Below, piece after piece: positions 52,033-61,387 of a DNA stretch of 64,000 nucleotides. The DNA comes from Burkholderia sp. 8Y (GTDB taxonomy: Bacteria > Pseudomonadota > Gammaproteobacteria > Burkholderiales > Burkholderiaceae). Position numbers and translations under genes: made by a program. The stretch spans positions 1,648,314 to 1,712,313 of the forward strand of contig NZ_LR733519.1 of NCBI RefSeq assembly GCF_902506145.1, given 5' to 3'. The first letter of the stretch is position 1. Each line of letters begins with the position of its first letter. The notes under the pieces were generated by a model, which was not told where the DNA came from, made no database searches, and saw only the letters and a list, made by a program, of their open reading frames with translations.

Positions 52033-52439
52033 AGGCTGTTCGATTTTAAATTGACGGCGAAGGAACCGGGCAGATTACCAGACGCCCGTCTTGTGCGATG
52101 AAGTCTGAAACGACAGCGATTGTAAGTGGGCGCCGGACTTCGGGCTGTTGAAATCTGTATGGTCCATGAGTTTGCTGTGACGCGATGGCGCTCCCGAAGC
52201 TTTGCCGCTTCCAATTATTTCGGGCAACGAAACAAAACGGGTAGAATGGCGCGCGCGTTGTTGGCGCTTCATTCATGCCAGATACGCGCAGGCCGTGCTG
52301 CACAAACACCGCTGGACTGCATGGCGCGAAGCGCCTTTAATGGTCGTGTGTCCGCGCGGACGCTGCGGATCATCGAAGCGGGGTTCACTGCATCGCCTAT
52401 GCAGTGATTAAACGTTAATAAACAGGATAAGGAGTCACC
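52033..52439. other. 407-base intergenic region upstream of the glycine-zipper gene
   Basis: No convincing gene. A possible sigma-70 -10 box TAGAAT lies at 52242-52247 with a weak TTCGGG 17 bases upstream, ~190 bases before the glycine-zipper gene. Nothing else stands out. Confidence 0.35.
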
Positions 52440-52913
52440 ATGAATACAATGAGATGGCGTGCGGTGAGTGCCGTCGTGATCGCCGCGCTGGCACAGCAAG
52501 TCGCGGCGCAAAGCAAGCCGATCGCCTATCCGTCGAAGGGGCAAAGCGCGCAGCAACAGCAGCAGGACGACGGCGCGTGCTACAGCTGGGCCAAGAGCAA
52601 CACGGGCATCGATCCCGCGACGGCGTCCACCGCGCCGTCGCCGCAGTCCGGTCCCGCGGTGGGCGGCGGCGAGCGCGTGGGCGGCGCGGCGCGCGGCGCA
52701 GCAGGAGGCGCGGTGATCGGCGCCATCACGGGCGATGCGGGCAAGGGCGCGGCCATCGGCGCGGCGGCCGGCACCATGGCAGGCGGCGCGCGAGCCCGGC
52801 AGAACAAGCGCGCGCAGCAAGCGAATGCGCAAGCCCAAAGCCAGGGCGCCGTGGACACTTACTACCGGGCGTGGGCCGCGTGCATGCAGGGTCGCGGCTA
52901 TTCCATCCAGTAA
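52440..52913 (+). CDS. Secreted glycine-zipper family protein
   Basis: 157 aa. A signal peptide (residues 1-23, ending VAA) is followed by a Gln-rich stretch, a conserved Cys-containing segment (DDGACYSWAKSNTGIDPATA), and a glycine zipper at about residues 78-118 (RGAAGGAVIGAITGDAGKGA, AIGAAAGTMAGG). A Gln/Ala-rich coil and a final YYRAWAACMQGRGY follow. Glycine-zipper helices pack in membranes; relatives are outer-membrane or surface proteins of unknown role. AAGGAG precedes the ATG. Confidence 0.85.
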   Translation: MNTMRWRAVSAVVIAALAQQVAAQSKPIAYPSKGQSAQQQQQDDGACYSWAKSNTGIDPATASTAPSPQSGPAVGGGERVGGAARGAAGGAVIGAITGDAGKGAAIGAAAGTMAGGARARQNKRAQQANAQAQSQGAVDTYYRAWAACMQGRGYSIQ

Positions 52914-52986
52914 CGTCGGCGGGCCATGGGCGGCATTCCACCATTCGTGGCTGCTGTAGGACGCGAAACTTGAGTTCCGCTATGCA

Positions 52987-53088
52987 ATGCTGGCGCTCGC
53001 GCCCGGCATCGTGATCTTCGTGAGCGCGCTCAATTCAATGGCGCAGCGCAGGTCGAAGAAGCGGGACGAATCGAAGCGCGGCACGTGA
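52987..53088 (+). other. Possible 33-aa single-helix protein or gene remnant
   Basis: A short frame reads MLALAPGIVIFVSALNSMAQ followed by a basic tail, i.e. one hydrophobic helix and positive charges. In-frame sequence before it (LEFRY) has no ribosome site. It may be the C-terminus of a decayed membrane protein or a tiny membrane peptide. Weak support. Confidence 0.25.
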
Positions 53089-53134
53089 GCGTTGGACGGA
53101 AGAGGGCGGCGCTCATGCGTCGCCCTCTGCCGCA

Positions 53135-53719
53135 TCACGGCCCCGCGTTACGTTCGATCGCCGCCGCGATGTCCCGGCTCACGCTCGCGAGCGCGCGGCT
53201 ATGCGCGGCTACGAGCGCATCGAAGTCCGGTCCCTTCACCGGTTCGCGCACGACCGAGCGGCCGCTCAGCGCCGTATCGCCGCCGAAGCTGCGCACAGCC
53301 CAGCGCGCATCGATCGTCACTGTTTCGCCGGGCATCGATTCAAATTGCTGGATATCGACGCGCACGCGCCAGGCGTTCGGGTCCGCCACCGCACGCGACG
53401 CGACCGCGACGCGGTCCGAGCCGAGCAGCAGCGTGAGATCGCCCGCGATGGCATCCGCGATGCTGCTTTTGAGCGGCTCGCCCCAGCGCGCATATTCGTT
53501 GAGCGCCACTTCGTTAGCCGAATCGCGCGTGACGATCTGCGGACGATCGACGAGATCCGGCACCGTGACCGGACCCACGATCAGCGGCCGGCTCGGTGCG
53601 CCGCTCGTGGCCGCGGTCAGCGACGGCTCCGCGCTCAGCCGGTAAAAGCTCGCACGCGGCGAACTGCAACTGGCGCAGACCGCGACCGAGAAAACGACGC
53701 ACACGAGAGCTGGCCGCAT
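53135..53719 (-). CDS. pqiC: PqiC-like lipoprotein (ABC-type transport auxiliary, DUF330)
   Basis: 194 aa. A signal peptide with a lipobox-like end (VAVCASC, lipid-modified Cys near residue 18) is followed by a PqiC domain (SFYRLSAEP, PLIVGPVTVPDLVDRPQIVT, ALNEYARWGEPL, VRVDIQQFES). In E. coli PqiC forms an outer-membrane ring around the PqiB tunnel. The ATG at 53719 overlaps the pqiB stop (TGATG), with GGAGG upstream in the pqiB tail. Last gene of the pump/Pqi operon. Confidence 0.92.
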   Translation of the reverse strand: MRPALVCVVFSVAVCASCSSPRASFYRLSAEPSLTAATSGAPSRPLIVGPVTVPDLVDRPQIVTRDSANEVALNEYARWGEPLKSSIADAIAGDLTLLLGSDRVAVASRAVADPNAWRVRVDIQQFESMPGETVTIDARWAVRSFGGDTALSGRSVVREPVKGPDFDALVAAHSRALASVSRDIAAAIERNAGP

Positions 53720-55320
53720 CACTTCTTGTCCTCCGGCTTGCCGCGCAGCAGGGCTTCGGGATGCTGCTGGAGATAGTCGGCGAGACTGCGGAACGACGCC
53801 GCGGTGCGCGCCAGTTCGCGCACCGCTTCGGCCGTGTCCTGCTGCAAACCGGAATCGGGCATGAGTGTCGAATGCGCGGCATCGAGCGCGGCGCGGGCGG
53901 CGGCGAGCGTCGTCGCCGCTTGCGGAACGATCTGCGTGTTGAGGTTGCTCATCAGCAAACTCGTGTTGTCGAGCGTGTGCTTCGCGCTTGCCGTGAGCTC
54001 CTCGATCGGCAGCTTGTCGATGCGCGTCATGATCCGGTTGATCGAATCCTGCAGCGTGGCGAGGCCGCTTGGCGTGGTGGGCAAAAGCGGCGGCGTGTGG
54101 CTCCAGTCGATGCTGGCCTTCGGCGCAGTGGGGAAGAAGTCGAGCGCGACGTACAACTGCCCGGTAAGCAGGCTGCCCGTTCGCAACTGCCCGCGCAGTC
54201 CGCGAGCGACGAGCAGTTCAGCCAGCGCCCGCGGGTCGCTCACCATCCGGCCGCCCTTCGTGCCGGTCGCGAAACGCGACGTGAATCGTTCCGGGTAGAG
54301 CCTGATTTCGACAGGAATGCTGATTTGCCGCGTTTGCGGATTGAAGCTCGTGTAGATGGCCGATACCTCGCCAATGGTGATGCCGCGGAAATCCACCGGC
54401 GCGCCGACCGCGAGCCCGCGCACCGAGCCGTGGAAATCGAACGCGTACGTCTCGACGATGCGCTCCTGTATGCGCAGTGCATCGGCGCGGGTCGCGAACA
54501 ACGAGAACGTCGTGTTCGCGGGCGCTTCCGCCCAGGAGAGCGATGCGGCGGGCGTCTCGAACGCGAGACCGCCGATCAGCAGCGAGACGAGAGACTGCGT
54601 GTTGACCTTGAGCCCGTCGGTGCTGAGCGTCAGGTCGACGCCGCTTGCCTGCCAGAAGCGGGAATCCGCGTTCACGTAGTGGTCGTAGGGCGCGTTCACG
54701 AACACGTGCAGCGTGACGCCGCTGCCATCCGGATTCAGTTCGAACGACGTCACCTGGCCCACTTGCAGGCGGCGGAAGTAGACGGGCGCGCCGACATCGA
54801 TGGAGCCGAGATCCGCGGCTTTCAGGATGAACTGCCGTCCCGGCACGTCGTTCGAGAACACGGGCGGCGTTTCGAGGCCGACGAAATCGCGCCGCTCGCG
54901 CTGCGTGCGGCCGATGTCCATGCCGATATACGCCCCGGAAAGCAGCGTGCTGATGCCCGAGACCGAGCCGCCCGCCACGCGCGGCCGCACGACCCAGAAG
55001 CGCGTGTCGTCGACGAGCATCTTGCCGGCATCGCGCGTCAGTTCCGCCGTCGCGACCACGCGCGAATAGTCGTTCGACAGGACCACCGACTTCACGAGCC
55101 CGATTTCCACGTCCTTGAACTTGATCTTGGTCTTTCCCGCCTCGAGCCCCTCGCCGGTCTTGAAGCTGATGGTGACGGTCGGCCCTTGCGCGAGCACGGC
55201 CTGCGCCGCGAGCCAGATGCCGACCGCCACCGCGATCGCCGGCACGATCCACACCCACGGAATGCGCCAGCGCCTTCTGGGCACCACCTCGGCGTCGGGC
55301 GTGTCGTCGGGCGTGCTCAT
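53719..55320 (-). CDS. pqiB: PqiB-like MCE-domain protein
   Basis: 533 aa. One N-terminal helix (residues ~18-42, VWIVPAIAVAVGIWLAAQAV) is followed by three MCE/MlaD repeats (GPTVTISFKTGEGLEAGKTK, DVGAPVYFRRLQVGQVTSFE, AVGAPVDFRGITIGEVSAIY). A C-terminal helical needle region (LTASAKHTLDNTSLLMSNLN, with further amphipathic helices) completes it. MCE rings form a periplasm-spanning hydrophobic conduit for lipids. The ATG overlaps the pqiA stop. Confidence 0.95.
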   Translation of the reverse strand: MSTPDDTPDAEVVPRRRWRIPWVWIVPAIAVAVGIWLAAQAVLAQGPTVTISFKTGEGLEAGKTKIKFKDVEIGLVKSVVLSNDYSRVVATAELTRDAGKMLVDDTRFWVVRPRVAGGSVSGISTLLSGAYIGMDIGRTQRERRDFVGLETPPVFSNDVPGRQFILKAADLGSIDVGAPVYFRRLQVGQVTSFELNPDGSGVTLHVFVNAPYDHYVNADSRFWQASGVDLTLSTDGLKVNTQSLVSLLIGGLAFETPAASLSWAEAPANTTFSLFATRADALRIQERIVETYAFDFHGSVRGLAVGAPVDFRGITIGEVSAIYTSFNPQTRQISIPVEIRLYPERFTSRFATGTKGGRMVSDPRALAELLVARGLRGQLRTGSLLTGQLYVALDFFPTAPKASIDWSHTPPLLPTTPSGLATLQDSINRIMTRIDKLPIEELTASAKHTLDNTSLLMSNLNTQIVPQAATTLAAARAALDAAHSTLMPDSGLQQDTAEAVRELARTAASFRSLADYLQQHPEALLRGKPEDKK

Positions 55321-56612
55321 CGTGGCTCCTTGCGCGGCGTCGCGGTATCCCAGATCAGGCGCGGATCGAATGACATCGCGGCGAGCATGGTGAGCACGAC
55401 GACCGCGCCGAATGCAATCGACGCAGGCCCGGCCTCGATGGTCGCGACCGCGCTGAACTGCACGAGCGCGACGAGCACCGCGATGACATAGATATCGAGC
55501 ATCGACCAGCGGCCGACCAGTTCGACGATCCGGTAGATGCGGGCGCGCTGTTCGTTGCGCCGCGTCATGCGCAGGTTGGCGCTCGCGGCGAGATAGCCGA
55601 TGGCGAGGATCTTGAGCATCGGCACCGCGATGCTCGCAATGAACACGATGATCGCGAGCGGCCACGATCCCGAGTGCCACAGATAGGCGACGCCGCTCAG
55701 GATGGTGTCCTTCTGCGCGCCGAAGAGCGAACTGGTGTTCATGACCGGCAGCGTGTTGGCGGGAATGTAGAGGATCGCCGCCGCGCTCAGATACGCCCAC
55801 GTGCGCGAGAGGCTCGCAGGCTTGCGCAAATGCACGTGGGCGCCGCAGCGCGGACAGCACAGATGCGCGTGCCGGCGCGCCCCGCGCGTGCAGAGGCCGC
55901 ACTCGTGGCAGACACAGATGCCGTTCACGGCGGCCGTCGCGCCGTGCAGCGGCGTGTCGGGCGGCATGCCGGGCGGCCCGCCTTCGATGCGCGCCCACAT
56001 GGCTCGTTCGTCGAACGCGGACGATGCCGCGACCAGCAGCAGCATGAGCGCCGCGAGCGACCACAGCGCCGGGCCCGTCACCACCGAGGCGATGTGCGCG
56101 AGCTTCACGACCGCGACCAGGAGGCCCAGCATCAGCACTTCGGTCATGCCCCACTCGCGTGCGACGCGCAGCACGCGGAAGACGGCATCCGCGCGCCAGG
56201 GCTTGCGGTTCAGATGCAGCGGCAGCAGCAGCCAGACCATGCCGAGCGCCTGTAGCCCGGGCATGAGAAGCGTCGTGATGAAAACGAGCCCGGCGAGCGG
56301 CCACATGCCGTCGCGATACAGCACGCGCGCCGCGCCCATCAGCGTGGTCTGCACGAGCGCGCCGCTCACCGACAGGCCCACGATGGGAAACGCGTTCGAG
56401 ATGACCCACAGCACGCACGCGGTCAGCGCATACGCGAGCGCGCGGTCGAATCCTGTTCTGCGCCGCCGGTAGAGCACGGCGCCGCATCGGCAGCAGGAGA
56501 GGGCACCGCCGGGCGGCACCGCCGCTTCCCGCTGCACGAGATCGCATTCGTGACAGGCGATCAGCGGGCGGGCGTCGCCCGGCGCGGCCAGCTCCGATGA
56601 CAGCGTGCTCAT
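55317..56612 (-). CDS. pqiA: PqiA-like paraquat-inducible membrane protein
   Basis: 431 aa made of two homologous halves. Each begins with a zinc-ribbon-like Cys motif (CHECDLV with CCRCGA; CHECGLC with CCPRCGAHV) followed by four transmembrane helices (LPVMNTSSLFG is a family marker in the second half). PqiA is the inner-membrane partner of PqiB in lipid transport. Its ATG overlaps the stop of the outer-membrane factor gene (ATGA), coupling it to the efflux pump. Confidence 0.95.
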   Translation of the reverse strand: MSTLSSELAAPGDARPLIACHECDLVQREAAVPPGGALSCCRCGAVLYRRRRTGFDRALAYALTACVLWVISNAFPIVGLSVSGALVQTTLMGAARVLYRDGMWPLAGLVFITTLLMPGLQALGMVWLLLPLHLNRKPWRADAVFRVLRVAREWGMTEVLMLGLLVAVVKLAHIASVVTGPALWSLAALMLLLVAASSAFDERAMWARIEGGPPGMPPDTPLHGATAAVNGICVCHECGLCTRGARRHAHLCCPRCGAHVHLRKPASLSRTWAYLSAAAILYIPANTLPVMNTSSLFGAQKDTILSGVAYLWHSGSWPLAIIVFIASIAVPMLKILAIGYLAASANLRMTRRNEQRARIYRIVELVGRWSMLDIYVIAVLVALVQFSAVATIEAGPASIAFGAVVVLTMLAAMSFDPRLIWDTATPRKEPR

Positions 56613-58102
56613 TGCAGCGCCTGCGCGGCTGTCGCGGCCGGTTTCGGCGTCGCGGCGGATTGGTTTTCGCCCGCCGTCTGCGTGGTCATCTTGTCGGCCT
56701 CGACGACCCAGCCGCCGCCCATCACCTTGTACAGCGTGACGAAGCACGTGAGCGCGGCCGCCTGCGTCTGCGTCTGCGCGAGTTGCGCGTCGAAGAGGCT
56801 GCGCTCGGCATCGAGCACTTCGATGTAGCTGGTATAGCCGCCCTCGTAGCGCGCCCGCGCAAGCCGCGCGTAGGTGGCGAGCGCCGTGACCTGACGGCCT
56901 TGCACTTCGAGTTGCGTATGCAGCTTCTCCGAGGCGATGAGCGCGTCGTCGACTTCCTGGAAAGCCACCTGTATCGCCTTCTGATACGACAGCAGCGCAG
57001 CGCGCTGTTGCGCTTCGGCCGTCTGCACCTGACCGGTGATGTTGCCCGCGGTGAAGATGGGCTGCGTCACCGCGCCCGCGAACGACCAGACGCGCGCAGG
57101 GCCGGTAAAGAGCGACGAGAACTGGCCGCTCGCGGTGCCGAGCAGGCCGGTGATCGAAATCTGCGGGAAGTACAGCGCACGCGCCGCGCCGATGAGCGCG
57201 TTCGCCGCGATCAGATCCTGTTCCGCCTGAAGCAGATCGGGCCTTCGCTCCAGCAAGTCCGAAGGCAGGCCCGCCGGAATCACCGGCGTGGCGAGCGAGC
57301 CGAGATCGCGGCCGCGCACGATGGACCGCGGGTTGTCGCCGAGCAGGACCGACAGCGCGTCTTCCTGCTGCGCGATCTGCGTTTCGAGCTGCGGGATCGT
57401 CGCGAGCGATGCCTCGTATTCGGACTGGCTCTGCGCCAGTTCCAGCTGCGAGACTTCGCCGCCCTCGAAGCGCAAGGTGAAGACGTGGACCGATTCCGCG
57501 CGGCTTTCCGTCGTGGCTTTGGCGATGGCAAGCTGCTGATCGAGGCTGCGCAGATTCAGATACGACGACGCCACCGACGCCACGAGCGACAGGATCGTCG
57601 CCCGGCGGGCTTCCTCGCTCGACAGCAGGTTCGCGCGCGCCGCCTCCGTCAGCCTGCGGATGCGGCCGAAAAGATCGATCTCCCACGCCGCCGATACCGA
57701 AAGCTCGTAGTCGTTATAAACCGCTCCGACGCCCGGCAGCGTCGGCTGTGGTCCCGCCTGTGAAATGCGCTGCCGTCCCGCCGTCGCGCCCGCCGACACT
57801 TGCGGAAAGAGCGCCGAGCGCGTCGTGACGAACTGGCCCATGAACTGTTCGACGCGCGCCGCCGCTATCTTCACGTCCTTGTTGTTCGCGAGCGCGGTCG
57901 CGATCAGGTCGTCGAGCACGGGGTCCTGGAACTGCTTCCACCATTCGGTGTTCACGGTATCGGCGACTTCGGCTGCGGGGAAGCGGTACGTCGCGGGCGT
58001 TGGCACGGGCTCGCGCGAATAGTTCGGCCCGAGCAGGCAGCCGTTCAGCGACACGACGCCAGCGAGAGCCACGAGCGAAAGAAAGAGCCGGGCGCGCCGC
58101 AT
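56609..58102 (-). CDS. Outer-membrane efflux lipoprotein (OprM/NodT family)
   Basis: 497 aa. A lipoprotein signal (LVALAGVVSLNGC, Cys near residue 22) is followed by the NodT/OprM fold: GPNYSREPVPTPATYR, WWKQFQDPVLDDLIATALAN, two outer-membrane-factor repeats with DLLERRPDLLQAEQDLIAAN, and ALYFPQISITGLLG. It forms the TolC-like exit duct of the RND pump encoded just upstream. GAGGGG precedes the ATG at 58102, one base after the pump gene. Confidence 0.95.
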   Translation of the reverse strand: MRRARLFLSLVALAGVVSLNGCLLGPNYSREPVPTPATYRFPAAEVADTVNTEWWKQFQDPVLDDLIATALANNKDVKIAAARVEQFMGQFVTTRSALFPQVSAGATAGRQRISQAGPQPTLPGVGAVYNDYELSVSAAWEIDLFGRIRRLTEAARANLLSSEEARRATILSLVASVASSYLNLRSLDQQLAIAKATTESRAESVHVFTLRFEGGEVSQLELAQSQSEYEASLATIPQLETQIAQQEDALSVLLGDNPRSIVRGRDLGSLATPVIPAGLPSDLLERRPDLLQAEQDLIAANALIGAARALYFPQISITGLLGTASGQFSSLFTGPARVWSFAGAVTQPIFTAGNITGQVQTAEAQQRAALLSYQKAIQVAFQEVDDALIASEKLHTQLEVQGRQVTALATYARLARARYEGGYTSYIEVLDAERSLFDAQLAQTQTQAAALTCFVTLYKVMGGGWVVEADKMTTQTAGENQSAATPKPAATAAQALQ

Positions 58103-58103
58103 G

Positions 58104-61100
58104 TCAGTTCCCCTCGTTCGGAGCGGAGGGCCTCGCGTCGGCGCTGCCGCCGGACGCGCCGTGGGCTTGCGCCACATCGGCGGCGGGCGCCGGCGCGGCC
58201 GAAGCCGGCGGGACATGGCCGCTTTTCTTGCTGGAGCGCGAGGACATCGTTTCGAGCACGTAGAAGAACATCGGAATGAAGAACACGGCGATGACCGTCG
58301 CGCCCAGCATCCCGCCGATCACGCCCGTGCCGATGGAATGCCGGCTGTTCGCCGATGCGCCCGTCGCGATGGCGAGCGGCACGCAGCCGAGAATGAACGC
58401 GAGCGATGTCATGACGATCGGGCGCAGGCGTTCTTCAGCGGCGGTCATCGTGGCATCGAACACGGATTTGCCCGACTCGCGGTTGATCACGGCGAACTCG
58501 AAGATGAGAATCGCGTTCTTGGCCGCGAGCGCGACGAGCATCGTGAGGCCGATCTGAAAGTAGACGTCGTTGTTGAGCCCGCGCAGCAAAATGGCGAGCA
58601 GCGCGCCGAAGATGGCGAACGGCACGGCCATCAACACGCCGAACGGCAGGCTCCACTTCTCGTATTGCGCGGCGAGGATCAGAAACACCATGACGAGCCC
58701 GAACACGAAGACGAGCGTCGACGAACTGCCCGACTGCTTCGCTTCGAACGCCTCGCCGCTCCACGCGATGCCGTATTCGGACGGCAGCGTCGCGGCCACC
58801 TCTTCCAGCGCCTGAATCACTTGCCCGGACGCGTAGCCCGGCGCGGCATTGGCCGTGATCTTCACTGCCGGGAAGTTGTTGAACCGCGTGATGAGGTCGG
58901 GGCCGGTCACGTAATGCGTGTTGACCACCGCCTTGAGCGGCACCATGTTGCCGTTCTTGCTCCGCACGAAAATCTGCGTGAGGTCTTGAGGCCGCAGACG
59001 GTACGAAGGCTCCGCCTGCAGAATCACTTGCCACAGGCGGCTCGAGCGGTTGAACTGCGAGACGTAGAGCGAGCCGAACATTGTCTGCATCGCGCTATAG
59101 ACGTCTTCGACGGGCACGCCGAGCGTTTCCGCCTTGTCGCGGTCCACGTCGGCGAGCAGTTGTTGCGACGCGGCGTTGAAGGTCGACGTGACGCCGGTGA
59201 GCTCGGGCCGGCGCTTGGCCTTGGCCACGAAGTCGTCGACGATTCCGGCGAACTGCGAGATGGGCGCGTCGCCCTTGCTCTGGATCCACATTTCGGTGCC
59301 GCCCGTCGTGCCGAGGCCCGGAATGGACGGCGGATTCAGCGGCACGACAATGCCCTCCCTGATCTGCGACAGCGCCTTGTAGGCGTCGACCAGCACGGAG
59401 CGCGCGTTCTGCGTGCGGATGTTCGCGGACTTGTACCGCTCATCGAAACTCTTGAAGCCGACAAAGAACGTCGACGCGTTGTTCTTGTTCTGGCTGTCGA
59501 GCAGGCTGAAGCCGTCCACCGTCGTGATGCTGCCGACGGCCGGCTGCTTCATGAAGTACTCCGTGACGCGGTCGGAGACTTGCCCCGTCCGATCCAGCGA
59601 CGCCGCATCCGGCATGATGACCGCGCCCAGCAGATAACCCTGATCTTCCGGCGGCAGGAATGCGGTGGGAATGTCGCGCATCATCACGACAGCCAGCGCG
59701 ATCATTCCGGCAAAGAGCAGCAAGGCGATGATGAAGCGTTTGATGATGAGCCGCACGACGTGCGTATAGCCCGCCGTCATGCGCACGAATTGCCGGTCGA
59801 ACCAGCGGAAGAACCCTTTCTTCTCGTGATGCCCGGGCTTCAGCAGCAACGAGGCGAGGGCGGGCGACAAGGTCAGCGCGACAATGCCCGAAATGATGAC
59901 CGAGATCGCGATGGTGATGGCGAACTGCTTGTACATCTGCCCCGTGATGCCGCCGAGAAACGCCACGGGCACGAACACCGCGCAGAGCACGAGCACGATG
60001 GCGACGACGGGACCGGCCACTTCGTCCATCGCGAGTTTCGAAGCCGCTTTCGGATCGAGCTTGTGCACCGTCATGTTGCGCTCGACGTTTTCGATCACGA
60101 CGATCGCATCGTCCACGACGATACCGATGGCGAGCACCATGCCGAACAAGGTCAGCATGTTGATGGAAAAGCCGAGCGCCGACATGCCCATGAACGTGCC
60201 GACGATCGACACCGGCACCGCCAGCACCGGAATGAGCGTAGCGCGCAGGCTTTGCAGGAACACGAACACGACGATCACCACCAGCACGACCGCTTCGAAG
60301 AACGTATGGATCACGTCGGAAATCGACGCACGCGTGAACTCGGTCGTGTCCATCGCGATTTCATAGTCGATGCCTTCCGGGAACGACTTCTTCATTTCGG
60401 CGAGGCGCGCGCGCACCTGTTTCGACACGTCGAGCGCGTTCGCGCCCGGCTGCTGATACACCGCGAGCACGGTCGCGGATTTGCCCTGAAAGCGGCTGCG
60501 AATCGAATAGTCCTTCTGCCCGAGTTCCGCGCGGCCCACGTCCTTCAGCCGCACGATGGCGGCGCCCCCCGACTCCGCGCGAATGATGATGTTCTCGAAC
60601 TGCGACGGTTCGGTGAGCCGCCCCGAGGTCGTCACCGCGAACGACTGCTCGACGGGCGCACCCGTCGGCGATTGCCCGAGACGCCCCACCGCGAACTGCT
60701 GATTCTGGTTCGCGACGGCTGTCTGCACGTCGGCGGCCGTGACCCCGAGTTGCGCCATGCGGTCCGGCTTGAGCCAGATCCGCATGGCGTAGTCCGGCGT
60801 GCCGAAGATGCTCGACTGGTTCGCGCCGGAAATGCGCTTCAACGCATCGAGCACGTAGACGTTCGCGTAGTTGGCGATATACGTGGCGTCGTATCGCTCG
60901 TCGGGCGAGTAGATCGCGATCACCATCATGAATGCCTGCGACTTCTTCTGCACCTGCACGCCTTGCGCCGTGACCGACTGCGGCAATTGCGGCAGCGCGA
61001 GGTTGACGCGGTTCTGCACGTCCACCTGAGCCAGTTCCGGATTCGTGCCGATCTCGAAGTACGCGTTGATGGTGAGGTTGCCCGTCGACGAACTGGACGA

Positions 61101-61343
61101 GCTCATGTAGATCATCCGGTCGGCGCCGTTGACCTGCTGCTCGATCGGCGCGGCCACGTTGTTCGCGACCACATCGGCGCTCGCGCCCGGATACGTCGCC
61201 GAGATGGTGATTTGGGGCGGCGTGATGTCCGGATACTGCGCCGTCGGCAGCGCGAGCATGGCCAGCGCGCCACCCAGCGTGATGACGATGGAAATGACCG
61301 AGGCAAAGATCGGGCGGTCAATGCAGAAATGTGAGATGTTCAT
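58104..61343 (-). CDS. RND efflux pump inner-membrane transporter (AcrB/MexB, HAE1 family)
   Basis: 1079 aa. The N-terminus (FCIDRPIFASVISIVITLGG) starts the first of 12 helices, with two large periplasmic loops. The proton-relay Asp pair lies in GIVVDDAIVVIENVERN, and the Lys partner is expected in LAAKNAILIFEFA. It exports hydrophobic drugs, detergents or solvents using the proton gradient. The tail after the last helix is long (~45 residues, Ala/Pro/Ser-rich). It lies 44 bases downstream of the adaptor gene. Substrate range is not readable. Confidence 0.97.
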   Translation of the reverse strand: MNISHFCIDRPIFASVISIVITLGGALAMLALPTAQYPDITPPQITISATYPGASADVVANNVAAPIEQQVNGADRMIYMSSSSSSTGNLTINAYFEIGTNPELAQVDVQNRVNLALPQLPQSVTAQGVQVQKKSQAFMMVIAIYSPDERYDATYIANYANVYVLDALKRISGANQSSIFGTPDYAMRIWLKPDRMAQLGVTAADVQTAVANQNQQFAVGRLGQSPTGAPVEQSFAVTTSGRLTEPSQFENIIIRAESGGAAIVRLKDVGRAELGQKDYSIRSRFQGKSATVLAVYQQPGANALDVSKQVRARLAEMKKSFPEGIDYEIAMDTTEFTRASISDVIHTFFEAVVLVVIVVFVFLQSLRATLIPVLAVPVSIVGTFMGMSALGFSINMLTLFGMVLAIGIVVDDAIVVIENVERNMTVHKLDPKAASKLAMDEVAGPVVAIVLVLCAVFVPVAFLGGITGQMYKQFAITIAISVIISGIVALTLSPALASLLLKPGHHEKKGFFRWFDRQFVRMTAGYTHVVRLIIKRFIIALLLFAGMIALAVVMMRDIPTAFLPPEDQGYLLGAVIMPDAASLDRTGQVSDRVTEYFMKQPAVGSITTVDGFSLLDSQNKNNASTFFVGFKSFDERYKSANIRTQNARSVLVDAYKALSQIREGIVVPLNPPSIPGLGTTGGTEMWIQSKGDAPISQFAGIVDDFVAKAKRRPELTGVTSTFNAASQQLLADVDRDKAETLGVPVEDVYSAMQTMFGSLYVSQFNRSSRLWQVILQAEPSYRLRPQDLTQIFVRSKNGNMVPLKAVVNTHYVTGPDLITRFNNFPAVKITANAAPGYASGQVIQALEEVAATLPSEYGIAWSGEAFEAKQSGSSSTLVFVFGLVMVFLILAAQYEKWSLPFGVLMAVPFAIFGALLAILLRGLNNDVYFQIGLTMLVALAAKNAILIFEFAVINRESGKSVFDATMTAAEERLRPIVMTSLAFILGCVPLAIATGASANSRHSIGTGVIGGMLGATVIAVFFIPMFFYVLETMSSRSSKKSGHVPPASAAPAPAADVAQAHGASGGSADARPSAPNEGN

Positions 61344-61387
61344 TGGCCTCTTCCGCGCGACATGCTTCCGATAGTCGGCTGATCACA

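Noticed and set aside
58101..61334. 1077-codon + strand open frame opposite the RND transporter gene
   Set aside because: Antisense shadow; His/Arg/Asp-rich composition typical of a reverse-complemented membrane-protein gene.
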